Assembly (NCBI RefSeq): GCF_009765685.1
Contig: NZ_LMUY01000008.1
Location: 53,297-117,296 of the forward strand
Direction: 5' to 3'
From: Acidisphaera sp. L21
GTDB lineage: Bacteria; Pseudomonadota; Alphaproteobacteria; Acetobacterales; Acetobacteraceae
Length of the DNA: 64,000 nt
In this document: piece by piece, positions 53,105 to 60,741 of the stretch
Position numbering within the stretch: position 1 is the first letter of the stretch
Layout: each line of letters opens with the position of its first letter
Made by a program: the position numbers and the translations under genes
Notes under the pieces: model-generated
What the model saw: only the letters and a program-made list of their open reading frames with translations
Told to the model about the DNA's origin: nothing
Databases searched by the model: none

Positions 53105-53797
53105 CTAGACGCGCGTTGCGACGATCCAGACGATGACGGCCGACAGCGCCAGCACCAGCAGCGCCAGCAACGGAGATGCCATCCGGGGCTGGCGCGTGGC
53201 GCCCGGCAGGCGCTTGCGGCCGGTGATCATCGGCCGCAGCAGGTTGTGCCGCTTCACCACGCCATAGCCGATCACTGCCAGCACGTGCAGGCAGATCAGC
53301 CCCAGCAAGATGTTGAAGTTGGTCGCGTGATACGCGGTCAGCCGGTCGCTCATGTCCTTGCCGACGACATGCGCGAGCGGCCCCTCGGTCGCGCCATCGT
53401 CGTTGCTGCACAGGCCCAGCCCGACCTGCACCGCGAGGTCTCCCAGCAGCACCAGCACCATCCAGCCGCCGGCTGCATTGTGGCCGATCTCGTTATCCTC
53501 CTCACGCCGGGCGAAATGGGCCAGGTGCCGGAAGGCCTCGACTGGGCTGCGCAGGAACTGGCGGAAGCGGGAGGTCTCGCTGCCGACGAACCCCCAGGCG
53601 AGGCGGAACAGCAGCAGCGTCATCAGCGTGTAGCCGGACAGCAGATGCAGCGCGATCTTGTCGTATCGGATGGAGAAATAGCTGGTGGCGATCAGCAGGA
53701 CGATCGCCCAGTGGAACAGCCGGGTAGGGGCGTCCCAGACGCGCATGGAAAGGCGTAGCGCCGTCTGACGCACGCGTGGCCGCCGCACACCGCTCAT
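53105..53797 (-). CDS. Cytochrome b561-family membrane protein
   Basis: A 230-residue membrane protein. MRVWDAPTRLFHWAIVLLIATSYFS starts the first helix and carries a haem-ligand His; YDKIALHLLSGYTLMTLLLFRLAWGFVGSE gives a second His (split here by turns). GGWMVLVLLGDLAVQVGLGL and AYHATNFNILLGLICLHVLAVIGYG add further helices and His residues. The VWD-x-x-x-R-x-FHW opening is the COG3658-type b561 fold. It often pairs with small c-type cytochromes in alphaproteobacteria, as here. The start at ATG 53797 follows a divergent gap of 117 bases to the LysM protein. Confidence 0.9.
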   Translation of the reverse strand: MSGVRRPRVRQTALRLSMRVWDAPTRLFHWAIVLLIATSYFSIRYDKIALHLLSGYTLMTLLLFRLAWGFVGSETSRFRQFLRSPVEAFRHLAHFARREEDNEIGHNAAGGWMVLVLLGDLAVQVGLGLCSNDDGATEGPLAHVVGKDMSDRLTAYHATNFNILLGLICLHVLAVIGYGVVKRHNLLRPMITGRKRLPGATRQPRMASPLLALLVLALSAVIVWIVATRV

Positions 53798-53914
53798 CGT
53801 GTACTCACCTTTTTATCGACGTCGAATTTGCCCGGCTTGGCTTAGCGTATGTGCAGCCCCTGGGTAACACACAGTGTTGCGTTTGTGTCTCAGTTCCGTT
53901 ACTTTGGATTGGTT

Positions 53915-55024
53915 ATGTTATTGGCAAGCCACAGGTCAAGACGCCGTCTGTCGGTCTTGGCCATTTGCGCTTTCGTTGCGATCGGCACTGGTGTGGCCGT
54001 GGGCATCTCCACGTCGCGCCACACCGGGGTGATGAACGCCCCAGTGGTGTCCCTGGCCAGTAGTTCGGCTCCTTCGGTTGGTGTGGTCGCAACGACGCAA
54101 CCTGCAGTGCCCACCGCGCCAAAACTCGCCCCAACGTCGAACGTCCCAACGTCGAATGTTCCAACGTCGAACGCCCCGGCCTTCGACATCGTGCGCGTCG
54201 CCCCCGACGGTAGCGCGGTCATGGCTGGCCGTGCCGCGCCCGGCACCGCCGTTACCGTGCAGGAGGGTGGCAAGATCGTGGGCCAGACCCAGGCCGATTC
54301 CCGCGGTGCCTGGGTGATGGTGCCCACCGCCCCGCTCGCACCCGGCGCCGGCGAACTGATCCTGTCGGCGCGGGAGCCGAGCGGGAAGACCACCGTCGCG
54401 GAGGCGCCGGTTGTCGTGGTCGTGCCCATGCCGCCAACGGCAACCACCCCCAAGGCCGAAATCACGCCCGCGCTGGCGCTGCTCGCCTCCCCGGCCGCGC
54501 CATCCCGCCTGTTGCAGGCCCCGTCGGCAGCGCCGGGGCGCAAACTGGGGCTGGATACGGTGGATTATGACGAGCACGGCGCCATCCGGTTCAGCGGTAC
54601 CGCTCCGCCCGATGCCTCGGTGCGGGCCTATGTGGACAATCACCCCGTGGGCGACGCCAAGGCCGACCCCGAGGGTCACTGGGCGATGTCGCCCCCGCAC
54701 GAAGTCGATCCCGGCGTGCACCAACTCCGCCTGGACCAACTGACCGAGAGGGGCCAGGTCGCCACCCGCATGGAACTGCCGTTCAAGCGGGAAACGCTGG
54801 CGCAGACCCAGATCGCCGATGGCCAGGTGGTCGTGCAGCCCGGCCAGAACCTGTGGCGTCTGGCCCGCCGCGCCTATGGTTCCGGCATTCGCTACACCAT
54901 CATCTTCATGGCCAATCGCGATCAGATCCGGGATGCCCGGCTGATCTACCCGGGGCAGGTCTTTGCGACGCCCAACGCCGTCGCAGCCACGCCCGCCGTC
55001 GCCACCGTAGCGCTGCCGCACTGA
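53915..55024 (+). CDS. LysM-domain envelope protein with Ig-like/Pro-Ala-rich region
   Basis: About 369 residues. An N-terminal membrane anchor or signal (SVLAICAFVAIGTGVAVGI near 13-33), a Pro/Ser/Ala/Thr linker with three PTSNV/PTSNA units, then two Ig-like beta domains (FDIVRVAPDGSAVMAGRAAPGTAV and later LDTVDYDEHGAIRFSGTAPPDASV, each shown in part). A C-terminal LysM domain (VVQPGQNLWRLARRAYGSG...LIYPGQVF) that binds peptidoglycan ends the chain. This matches alphaproteobacterial LysM proteins annotated as peptidoglycan-binding. ATG 53915 (MLLASHRS) is taken as the start; a frame to 53849 is less likely. It precedes psd by 40 bases. Confidence 0.85.
   Translation: MLLASHRSRRRLSVLAICAFVAIGTGVAVGISTSRHTGVMNAPVVSLASSSAPSVGVVATTQPAVPTAPKLAPTSNVPTSNVPTSNAPAFDIVRVAPDGSAVMAGRAAPGTAVTVQEGGKIVGQTQADSRGAWVMVPTAPLAPGAGELILSAREPSGKTTVAEAPVVVVVPMPPTATTPKAEITPALALLASPAAPSRLLQAPSAAPGRKLGLDTVDYDEHGAIRFSGTAPPDASVRAYVDNHPVGDAKADPEGHWAMSPPHEVDPGVHQLRLDQLTERGQVATRMELPFKRETLAQTQIADGQVVVQPGQNLWRLARRAYGSGIRYTIIFMANRDQIRDARLIYPGQVFATPNAVAATPAVATVALPH
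54131..54175 (+). repeat. 15-bp tandem repeat, three copies, in the LysM gene
   Basis: Units at 54131-54145, 54146-54160 and 54161-54175 share CCAACGTCGAA plus four variable bases and encode PTSNV, PTSNV and PTSNA. The repeat is in frame, so gain or loss of units would only change linker length. Confidence 0.85.
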
Positions 55025-55064
55025 CCTTGCCGCTGCCGGAGCCCGGGGCCATAACCCCGCTCAA

Positions 55065-55733
55065 ATGACCCTCGCCCAGACCCTCCGAACCGTATTCGCC
55101 CCGCCCCATCGCGCTGGCTGGCCCTTCATCGCCGGTGGCATCATCGTCGCCCTGATCGGCCTGGTGCTGACCCGCTGGCTGTTCTGGCCCGGCGCGGTCT
55201 TTACCCTGTTCTCGCTGTACTTCTTCCGCGACCCGGAACGCACGCCCCCCGGTCGGGCCGACGCCATGGTGTCGCCCGCCGATGGCCGGGTCGTGTCGGT
55301 GATGCTGGCCGTGCCGCCCGAGGAATTGGGCCTTGGTCCGGCGCCCCGCTGGCGCATCGCGACCTTCCTGTCGGTGCTGAACGTGCACGTGAACCGCGTG
55401 CCCGCCACCGCCGAGGTAACCGCCATCGCCTACCGCAAGGGCGCCTTCGTCAACGCCAGCCTGGACAAGGCCAGCGACTTGAACGAACGCAACGCGCTGG
55501 CCATGCGCCTGCCGGACGGCCGCAACTTCGCCGTGGTGCAGATCGCCGGCCTGATCGCCCGGCGAATCCTATGCGACGCCAAGGTGGGCAACACCGTGTT
55601 CACCGGCGCCCGTTTCGGCATCATCCGCTTCGGCAGTCGCACCGACCTCTATCTGCCCGAGGGTGTGATGCCGCTGGTGGTGGTGGGCCAGACCATGGTC
55701 GGCGGTGAAACCGTGATGGCCAATCTGACATGA
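55065..55733 (+). CDS. psd: Phosphatidylserine decarboxylase, short (type II-like) proenzyme
   Basis: A 222-residue membrane-associated proenzyme. TLFSLYFFRDPERTPPGRADAMVSPADGRVVSV is characteristic (split here by turns), HVNRVPA is the conserved substrate motif and RFGSRTDLYLPEG near the C-terminus holds the self-cleavage Gly-Ser that yields the pyruvoyl group. It makes phosphatidylethanolamine. The 3' end overlaps the pssA start (ATGA), placing the consecutive phospholipid steps together. Confidence 0.95.
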   Translation: MTLAQTLRTVFAPPHRAGWPFIAGGIIVALIGLVLTRWLFWPGAVFTLFSLYFFRDPERTPPGRADAMVSPADGRVVSVMLAVPPEELGLGPAPRWRIATFLSVLNVHVNRVPATAEVTAIAYRKGAFVNASLDKASDLNERNALAMRLPDGRNFAVVQIAGLIARRILCDAKVGNTVFTGARFGIIRFGSRTDLYLPEGVMPLVVVGQTMVGGETVMANLT

Positions 55734-56575
55734 GCGGCATCCGGCCGTTCCGCCGCGCCGGCCGGGTTCGCCCGCGTCCCCGGTTCAACGGTCCGTCCTT
55801 CAACCGGATGATCCCCAACCTGATGACCATGCTCGGCTTGTGCGCCGGGCTGACGGGGATGCGGTTCGCGTTGGACCAGCGTTGGGGCAGCGCCGCGGTG
55901 GCGATCCTGGTGGCAGCCTGCATCGACGGGCTGGACGGCCGCATCGCCCGGCTGCTGAAGGCCACGTCCCGCTTCGGAGCGGAGTTCGACAGCCTGGCCG
56001 ATTTCCTGTGTTTCGGCGTGGCGCCCGCCTTCATCCTGTATCTGTGGTCGCTGCACGTGGCCGCGGGCTACGGCTTCGCCCCCTGCCTGATGTTCGCCGT
56101 CTGCATGGCGCTGCGGCTCGCCCGGTTCAACGCCATGCTGGATTCCGGTACCGCGCCCGCCTACGCGCAATCGTTCTTCACTGGCGTCCCGGCACCGGCG
56201 GGCGCGGGGATCGTGCTGTTCCCGCTCTTTGCCGGGCTGGAAGCGCGTGAGTGGGGTTGGGAATGGCTATACACCATCGTCCACAACCCGCTGTTCTGCG
56301 CCGTGGTGCTGGTGGGCTCGGCCACGCTGCTCGTCTCCACCCTGCCGGTCTGGAGCTTCAAGAACTTCAAGGTGCCGTCCGTTTACGTGCTGCCCTTGCT
56401 GCTGGGCACCGGGCTGGTGGCCGCACTGCTGGTGGCCGACCCCTGGGCGGCGCTGGCGGTGGGCGGGCTGGTCTATGTGTGCATGCTGCCATTCAGCCGC
56501 CGCAGCTTCCGCCGGCTGCGCGCCGCCGCGGAAGACCACGATCCGCCGGAGCCTTTGGCGGGCGAGGCGTCATAG
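55730..56575 (+). CDS. pssA: CDP-diacylglycerol-serine O-phosphatidyltransferase
   Basis: A 281-residue membrane enzyme that makes phosphatidylserine from CDP-diacylglycerol. The CDP-alcohol motif D-G-x2-A-R-x8-G-x3-D-x3-D is complete: DGRIARLLKATSRFGAEFDSLAD near residue 70 (split). Further segments FNRMIPNLMTMLGLCAGL and WSFKNFKVPSVYVLP fit the PssA type of alphaproteobacteria. It is translated from the end of psd and converges on the GNAT gene with a 6-base overlap. Confidence 0.95.
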   Translation: MSGIRPFRRAGRVRPRPRFNGPSFNRMIPNLMTMLGLCAGLTGMRFALDQRWGSAAVAILVAACIDGLDGRIARLLKATSRFGAEFDSLADFLCFGVAPAFILYLWSLHVAAGYGFAPCLMFAVCMALRLARFNAMLDSGTAPAYAQSFFTGVPAPAGAGIVLFPLFAGLEAREWGWEWLYTIVHNPLFCAVVLVGSATLLVSTLPVWSFKNFKVPSVYVLPLLLGTGLVAALLVADPWAALAVGGLVYVCMLPFSRRSFRRLRAAAEDHDPPEPLAGEAS

Positions 56576-57001
56576 CGGGTATTCGTAACGGATGAAGCCG
56601 GAGTGCTTGGCTAGCCGGTCGTAAAGCTGCCTTGCCGTCGCGTTGTGGCTTTGGGTCATCCAATACATCCGCGTGGCCCCGGCCTCCCGCGCGGCATCGC
56701 CCACCGCCTCGATCAACTTGCGGCCGCCGCCAGTGCCGCGGACGCTTGGGTCGACGAACAGGTCCTGCAGGTAGACCACCGGCTGCATCGTCCATCCGCT
56801 CTCGTGAAAAAGATAATGCGTGATGCCGACCAATTGGGCCTCGTGCCGCAGCGCGAAGCCGTGCAGGTGGTCGCCCATCATCAGGCGATCCCAGGTGTAG
56901 TCGAACTGCTCGGCCGGCAGCGCCGTGTCGTAGAAATCCAGATAGGCGGTCCAAAGCTCGGTCCAGCGTGGCCGGTCGGCCTCGGTCAGGCGATTGATCA
57001 T
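56570..57001 (-). CDS. GNAT-family N-acetyltransferase
   Basis: A 143-residue protein. LVGITHYLFHES, VVYLQDLFVDPSVRGTGGGRKLIEAV (motif A, with R-G-x-G-x-G/A) and MYWMTQSHNATARQLYDRLAK (motif B) define the acetyl-CoA-binding GNAT fold. The substrate is unknown. The ATG at 57001 overlaps the folC stop (ATGA) and is favoured because a longer frame to 57289 only re-reads folC. It ends 6 bases inside the convergent pssA gene. Confidence 0.88.
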   Translation of the reverse strand: MINRLTEADRPRWTELWTAYLDFYDTALPAEQFDYTWDRLMMGDHLHGFALRHEAQLVGITHYLFHESGWTMQPVVYLQDLFVDPSVRGTGGGRKLIEAVGDAAREAGATRMYWMTQSHNATARQLYDRLAKHSGFIRYEYPL

Positions 57002-58233
57002 GTCAGTTGCACCCCATCTGCCTTCAGCACCTCCCCAGCGAGATAGAGGCTGCCGCAGATCAGCACGCGACCCGGCGTGTCGTCCAATGACCGGAGCGCG
57101 TCGGCCACGGTGGGGCCAGGCCGTGCGAGCCCGCCGGATGCGGCGATGATCGCCTCGACCGGCAAGGCCTGATGCTGCTCCGGCTCGGCCACCGCCCAAA
57201 GGCTGGCGGCGTGCGGTAGCAGGGGGCGCAGGAACTCGGCCGTGTCCTTGGCCTGCTTCATGCCCACGATCAGATGCGTCGGGCCCCAATCGGCCAGGTG
57301 CCGCGCCAGGACGTCCCCCGCGCCGGGGTTATGGCCGCCGTCCAGCCACAGCTCCCGCCCTGGCACCAGCGCCGCCAAGTCGCCGTGCAGGCGTTGCATC
57401 CGGGCGGGCCAGCTCGCCCGCGCCAGCCCGGCGAAGTCCGTAATGCCCAACCCGGCGGCGCGCACGACCGCGACCGCGATTCCGGCATTGTCCAACTGAT
57501 GTTCACCCGGCAGCCCCGGCGCCGGCAACGCGACCTCACCCAGCGCGTCGCGATAGCGCAACCCGGCGCCATCCCGCTCGATCCACCAATCGCGCCCGCG
57601 CGCTCGCATCGGGCCGGCGTGTTCCAGCGCCGCCATTGCCTCCGCCGGCTGCTCGCCGGTCACGGTCGGGATGCCAGGCTTCATGATTCCGGCCTTCTCC
57701 GCCGCAATCAGCGCCAGCGTTTCGCCCAGCAACTCCCGATGATCCATCGAGATGGAGGTGATGGCGCAGGCCACCGGGGTGATGACGTTCGTTGCATCGC
57801 CGCGCCCGCCCAGTCCGACCTCCAGCACGCATAGATCGGCCGGGGTCTGCGCGAACAGCACGAAGGCGGCGGCGGTGATGACCTCGAACACCGTGATCGG
57901 CGCGCCGTCATTCACCCGCTCGATCGCCTCCATCGTCTCGGCCAGCGCCGCGTCGGTCACCAACCGGCCGGCAACGCGAAACCGCTCGTTGAAATGCACA
58001 AGATGGGGCGAGGTGTAGACGTGCACCCGCAACCCGGCGCCCTCGGCGATGGCCCGCACGAAGGCGCAGGTGCTGCCCTTGCCGTTGGTTCCGGCGACGT
58101 GGATGATCGGCGGTAGCTTCTGTTCCGGATGACCCAACTGCGCCAGCAACCGCAGCAAGCGATCCAGGCTCAAATCGATCAGCCGCGGATGCAGCGCGTG
58201 CAGCCGGGCGACGATCGGCTCGATACGGCTCAT
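56998..58233 (-). CDS. folC: Bifunctional folylpolyglutamate synthase/dihydrofolate synthase
   Basis: A 411-residue cytosolic ligase. The Mur-ligase-like P-loop is HVAGTNGKGSTCAFV near residue 44; VHVYTSPHLVHFNERFR, VLEVGLGGRGDATNVI, MDHRELLG, EKAGIMKPGIP and LDGGHNPGAGDVLA are all present. It adds glutamate to dihydropteroate and folates. ATG 58233 stands 13 bases after the accD stop on the same strand, the accD-folC order common in alphaproteobacteria. Confidence 0.96.
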   Translation of the reverse strand: MSRIEPIVARLHALHPRLIDLSLDRLLRLLAQLGHPEQKLPPIIHVAGTNGKGSTCAFVRAIAEGAGLRVHVYTSPHLVHFNERFRVAGRLVTDAALAETMEAIERVNDGAPITVFEVITAAAFVLFAQTPADLCVLEVGLGGRGDATNVITPVACAITSISMDHRELLGETLALIAAEKAGIMKPGIPTVTGEQPAEAMAALEHAGPMRARGRDWWIERDGAGLRYRDALGEVALPAPGLPGEHQLDNAGIAVAVVRAAGLGITDFAGLARASWPARMQRLHGDLAALVPGRELWLDGGHNPGAGDVLARHLADWGPTHLIVGMKQAKDTAEFLRPLLPHAASLWAVAEPEQHQALPVEAIIAASGGLARPGPTVADALRSLDDTPGRVLICGSLYLAGEVLKADGVQLT

Positions 58234-58246
58234 GCCGGGCTTCTCC

Positions 58247-59128
58247 TCAGGCGGCTTGTTCCGCCGGCTCCACCCGCACGCCGCGCAGCATCCCCACCAC
58301 GCGGCCCAGCGTCTCCCGCATGTCCCCGCGCTTGACCACCATGTCGATGATGCCGTGCTGGTGCAGGTATTCGGCCCGCTGGAACCCCTCCGGAAGCGTC
58401 TCGCGCACCGTCTGCTCGATCACTCGCGCCCCGGCGAACCCGATCAACGCGCCGGGCTCGGCGATCTGCACATCCCCCAGCATCGCGAAAGACGCGCTGA
58501 CGCCGCCGGTCGTCGGGTCGGTCAGCACGGTGAGGTAGGGTAGCTTGGCCTCCTTCACCATGCGGGTGGCGATGGTGGTGCGCGGCATCTGCATCAGGCT
58601 GACCGCACCCTCCTGCATCCGCGCCCCGCCCGAGGCGGTGAAGATCACCAGCGCCGCATCCTGCAACACCGCGAGCCGCGCCGCGGCCACGATGCCCTCG
58701 CCAACGGCAGCGCCCATCGAGCCAGCCATGAACTCGAATGCCATCGCTGCGACCACCATCGGCTGGCCGCCGACGAGGCCGTGCGCGACCACGATCGCAT
58801 CCTCTAGCCCAGTCTTCTCCCGCGCCTCGCGCAGGCGGTCGGCGTAGCGTTTCTGGTCGCGGAACTTGATCGGGTCGGCCGGCGCCTTCGGCAGCTCGAT
58901 CCGGGTGAACACGCCGCCGTCGAACGTCCAGGCCAACCGCTCCATCGCGGTGGGACGCATGTGGTGGCCGCAATTCGGGCAAACCTTCAGGTTCGCGTCC
59001 AGATCCTTGTGGAAGATCATCTGCTGGCACGCCGGACACTGGCGCCAGAGGTTTTCCGGCACATCCCGTGTCTCTTGGCCCAGCCAGGACCGGATTTTCG
59101 GGCGGACGATTTCGGTTAGCCAGCTCAA
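58247..59128 (-). CDS. accD: Acetyl-CoA carboxylase carboxyltransferase subunit beta, TTG start
   Basis: A 293-residue subunit. A four-cysteine zinc finger (CPACQQMIFHKDLDANLKVCPNCG, split) lies at about residues 31-54, then KFRDQKRYADRLREAR, VAAMAFEFMAGSMGAAVGEGI, SGGARMQEGAVSLMQM and LTDPTTGGVSASFAMLGD. All are carboxyltransferase motifs of the biotin-dependent transfer in fatty-acid synthesis. The start is TTG 59128 (MSWLTEIVRPKIR), because AGGAG is 8 bases before it and the N-terminus then matches AccD proteins; TTG 59134 is too close to the SD. Confidence 0.95.
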   Translation of the reverse strand: MSWLTEIVRPKIRSWLGQETRDVPENLWRQCPACQQMIFHKDLDANLKVCPNCGHHMRPTAMERLAWTFDGGVFTRIELPKAPADPIKFRDQKRYADRLREAREKTGLEDAIVVAHGLVGGQPMVVAAMAFEFMAGSMGAAVGEGIVAAARLAVLQDAALVIFTASGGARMQEGAVSLMQMPRTTIATRMVKEAKLPYLTVLTDPTTGGVSASFAMLGDVQIAEPGALIGFAGARVIEQTVRETLPEGFQRAEYLHQHGIIDMVVKRGDMRETLGRVVGMLRGVRVEPAEQAA

Positions 59129-59260
59129 CTGCAAAGCTCCTGTTACATGCCGGGCCTGGGGCGAAAGCTTACCCGGGCCCTCGTCCGCGTCATTTTGCGG
59201 ATGACGGGTGTGCGCGCATCATGCTCTCCTTCCCTGTCCACCAGAAGAGGCCCGGCTGCA

Positions 59261-59914
59261 ATGCAACCAGACGCTGACGCGGCCGCTCTCAGCTTTCGCA
59301 AGGCGGATTTTGAGATCCGCAACACCTTTGCAACCCCCGTCATCATCGCCGCGATCGACGAGGCCGACGAACTCAATGCTGAATTGTTGCCCACGATCCT
59401 GGATCGCGCCGCCAGGTCGCAGGGTGTGATCCGCAGCAACCAGGGTGGTTGGCAGTCCACCGACGATTTCGCAACCTGGTCCGGCCCTGCCGGGCAGCGC
59501 TTGGTCGATGCGGCCGTGGCGTTGGCCAACACCATGACCGGCCTGCAGGGTGCGGAGGGCGTGACGCGGGTCGCGCTGAATTGGAAGATCAACGCCTGGG
59601 CCAACGTCAACCGCGACGGCCACGGCAACGCCGCGCACCACCATCCCGGCTGCTTCTGGTCCGCCGTTTACTGGCTGCAAACCGCAGGGGAGGGCGGCGA
59701 GTTCGAAATCCAGGACCCACGCGGCATCCTACCCGGCTTCGTAGCCCCCAATTTGCGCTACGCGCTGCCGGGTTGCCTCAGCGCTGGGGGTAGCGATTTC
59801 CTGGTCCCTACCGTCGGCACGCTGATCCTGTTCCCGTCCTGGCTGGTTCACGCGGTGCGGCCGTTCAAGGGCACTCAGCCGCGGGTGTCGGTCGCGATCA
59901 ACCTGGCGCCGTAA
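59261..59914 (+). CDS. 2OG-Fe(II) oxygenase-like protein (TIGR02466-type)
   Basis: A 217-residue protein. NTFATPVIIAAIDEADELNAEL, SNQGGWQSTDDFATW, WANVNRDGHGNAAHHHPGCFWSAVYWLQ and GTLILFPSWLVHAVRPFKGTQPRVSVAINL (each split by turns) form the TIGR02466 pattern. His in HHHPG and His in WLVHAV are likely iron ligands, and Arg in QPRVSVA would bind 2-oxoglutarate. The substrate is unknown. The start at ATG 59261 follows AGAGG. Its 3' end overlaps convergent hpnK by 40 bases. Confidence 0.82.
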   Translation: MQPDADAAALSFRKADFEIRNTFATPVIIAAIDEADELNAELLPTILDRAARSQGVIRSNQGGWQSTDDFATWSGPAGQRLVDAAVALANTMTGLQGAEGVTRVALNWKINAWANVNRDGHGNAAHHHPGCFWSAVYWLQTAGEGGEFEIQDPRGILPGFVAPNLRYALPGCLSAGGSDFLVPTVGTLILFPSWLVHAVRPFKGTQPRVSVAINLAP

Positions 59915-60741
59915 TCCACCCGCGGGGGTAGGGCGGTCGCCACCGCCGGGTCTAGTAGCGCGGCCAATTCGTCCGCATGGCGATAGCCTGGCATGAGGGC
60001 GGCGATCGTCGTATCCGCCTCGGTCGCCGGGTGGAAGTAGATTTCGCTGGTGCCCGGCGGCAAAGCGGGGGCCAGGCGCAGGATGCGGTCCGCCGTCATC
60101 CGCCCCGTCCACGCGATGCCAAACGCGTGGTCGTTGGTACGCAACCCTGCCCGTCGAGCCTGCCGGCGGAGCACGCTGGTCCAACGATACAATGCGCGGT
60201 CGCCAATGCTGGGGTCCTCACCAAGAGACGCCATCACCTCCGGTGGCTCCGCTGGAATCCGGATCGCGCACAGGCCATGCCGCCGGCCTTCTTCGATCAT
60301 CATCCGGCCAACGGTGGGATGGAGGTGCATGTGCTTATGCGCGTTCGCGTGGTCCAGCCGCAGACCGGTCGCAGCAAACGCCAGGTATTGCGCAGCAATT
60401 TCCGCCCGAAGCTGCCGCCGCACCCGCGGATCGAAATAGTAGCGTACGCCCAAGCCGGCCTGATCTGATGGAAATTGCCCATTCGACCCAACCAGCCGAG
60501 CGATGCTGGCTGGGTCCAGCATCGCGGGACCTTCAATCACCACCAGGTGCAGCCCGACGCGCAATCCGGGCAATCGCCGCGCCCGCGCGACTGCGTCCGC
60601 GGCTGCCTCGCCGGCGACCATCAGGCTGGCCGTGCTCAGGATACCGTCGATATGCGCCCGCTCGACCGCCTCGTTGACGGCCAGGGACAAGCCAAAATCA
60701 TCCGCCGAGATGATGACCCGGCGGTCGCCGCCCTTTGTCAG
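59875..60741 (-). CDS. hpnK: Hopanoid biosynthesis deacetylase HpnK (ChbG/YdjC family), probable CTG start
   Basis: About 288 residues. From the proposed CTG the chain reads LTKGGDRRVIISADDFGLSLAVNEA, shown here in part: the ADDFG metal site is essential in the YdjC fold. VGLHLVVIEGP, DHANAHKHMHLHPTVG and the C-terminal EIYFHPATE also fit HpnK. No ATG, GTG or TTG lies between the nearest upstream stop and ADDFG; the first TTG (60690) is after the motif. CTG 60741 sits in CTGA across the hpnJ stop. HpnK is reported to deacetylate an N-acetylglucosaminyl bacteriohopanetetrol after HpnI. Confidence 0.9.
   Translation of the reverse strand: MTKGGDRRVIISADDFGLSLAVNEAVERAHIDGILSTASLMVAGEAAADAVARARRLPGLRVGLHLVVIEGPAMLDPASIARLVGSNGQFPSDQAGLGVRYYFDPRVRRQLRAEIAAQYLAFAATGLRLDHANAHKHMHLHPTVGRMMIEEGRRHGLCAIRIPAEPPEVMASLGEDPSIGDRALYRWTSVLRRQARRAGLRTNDHAFGIAWTGRMTADRILRLAPALPPGTSEIYFHPATEADTTIAALMPGYRHADELAALLDPAVATALPPRVDYGARLIATDTRG

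Noticed and set aside
54131..54175. CRISPR-like repeat array
   Set aside because: Three 15-bp units are directly adjacent without spacers and lie in frame inside a coding linker.
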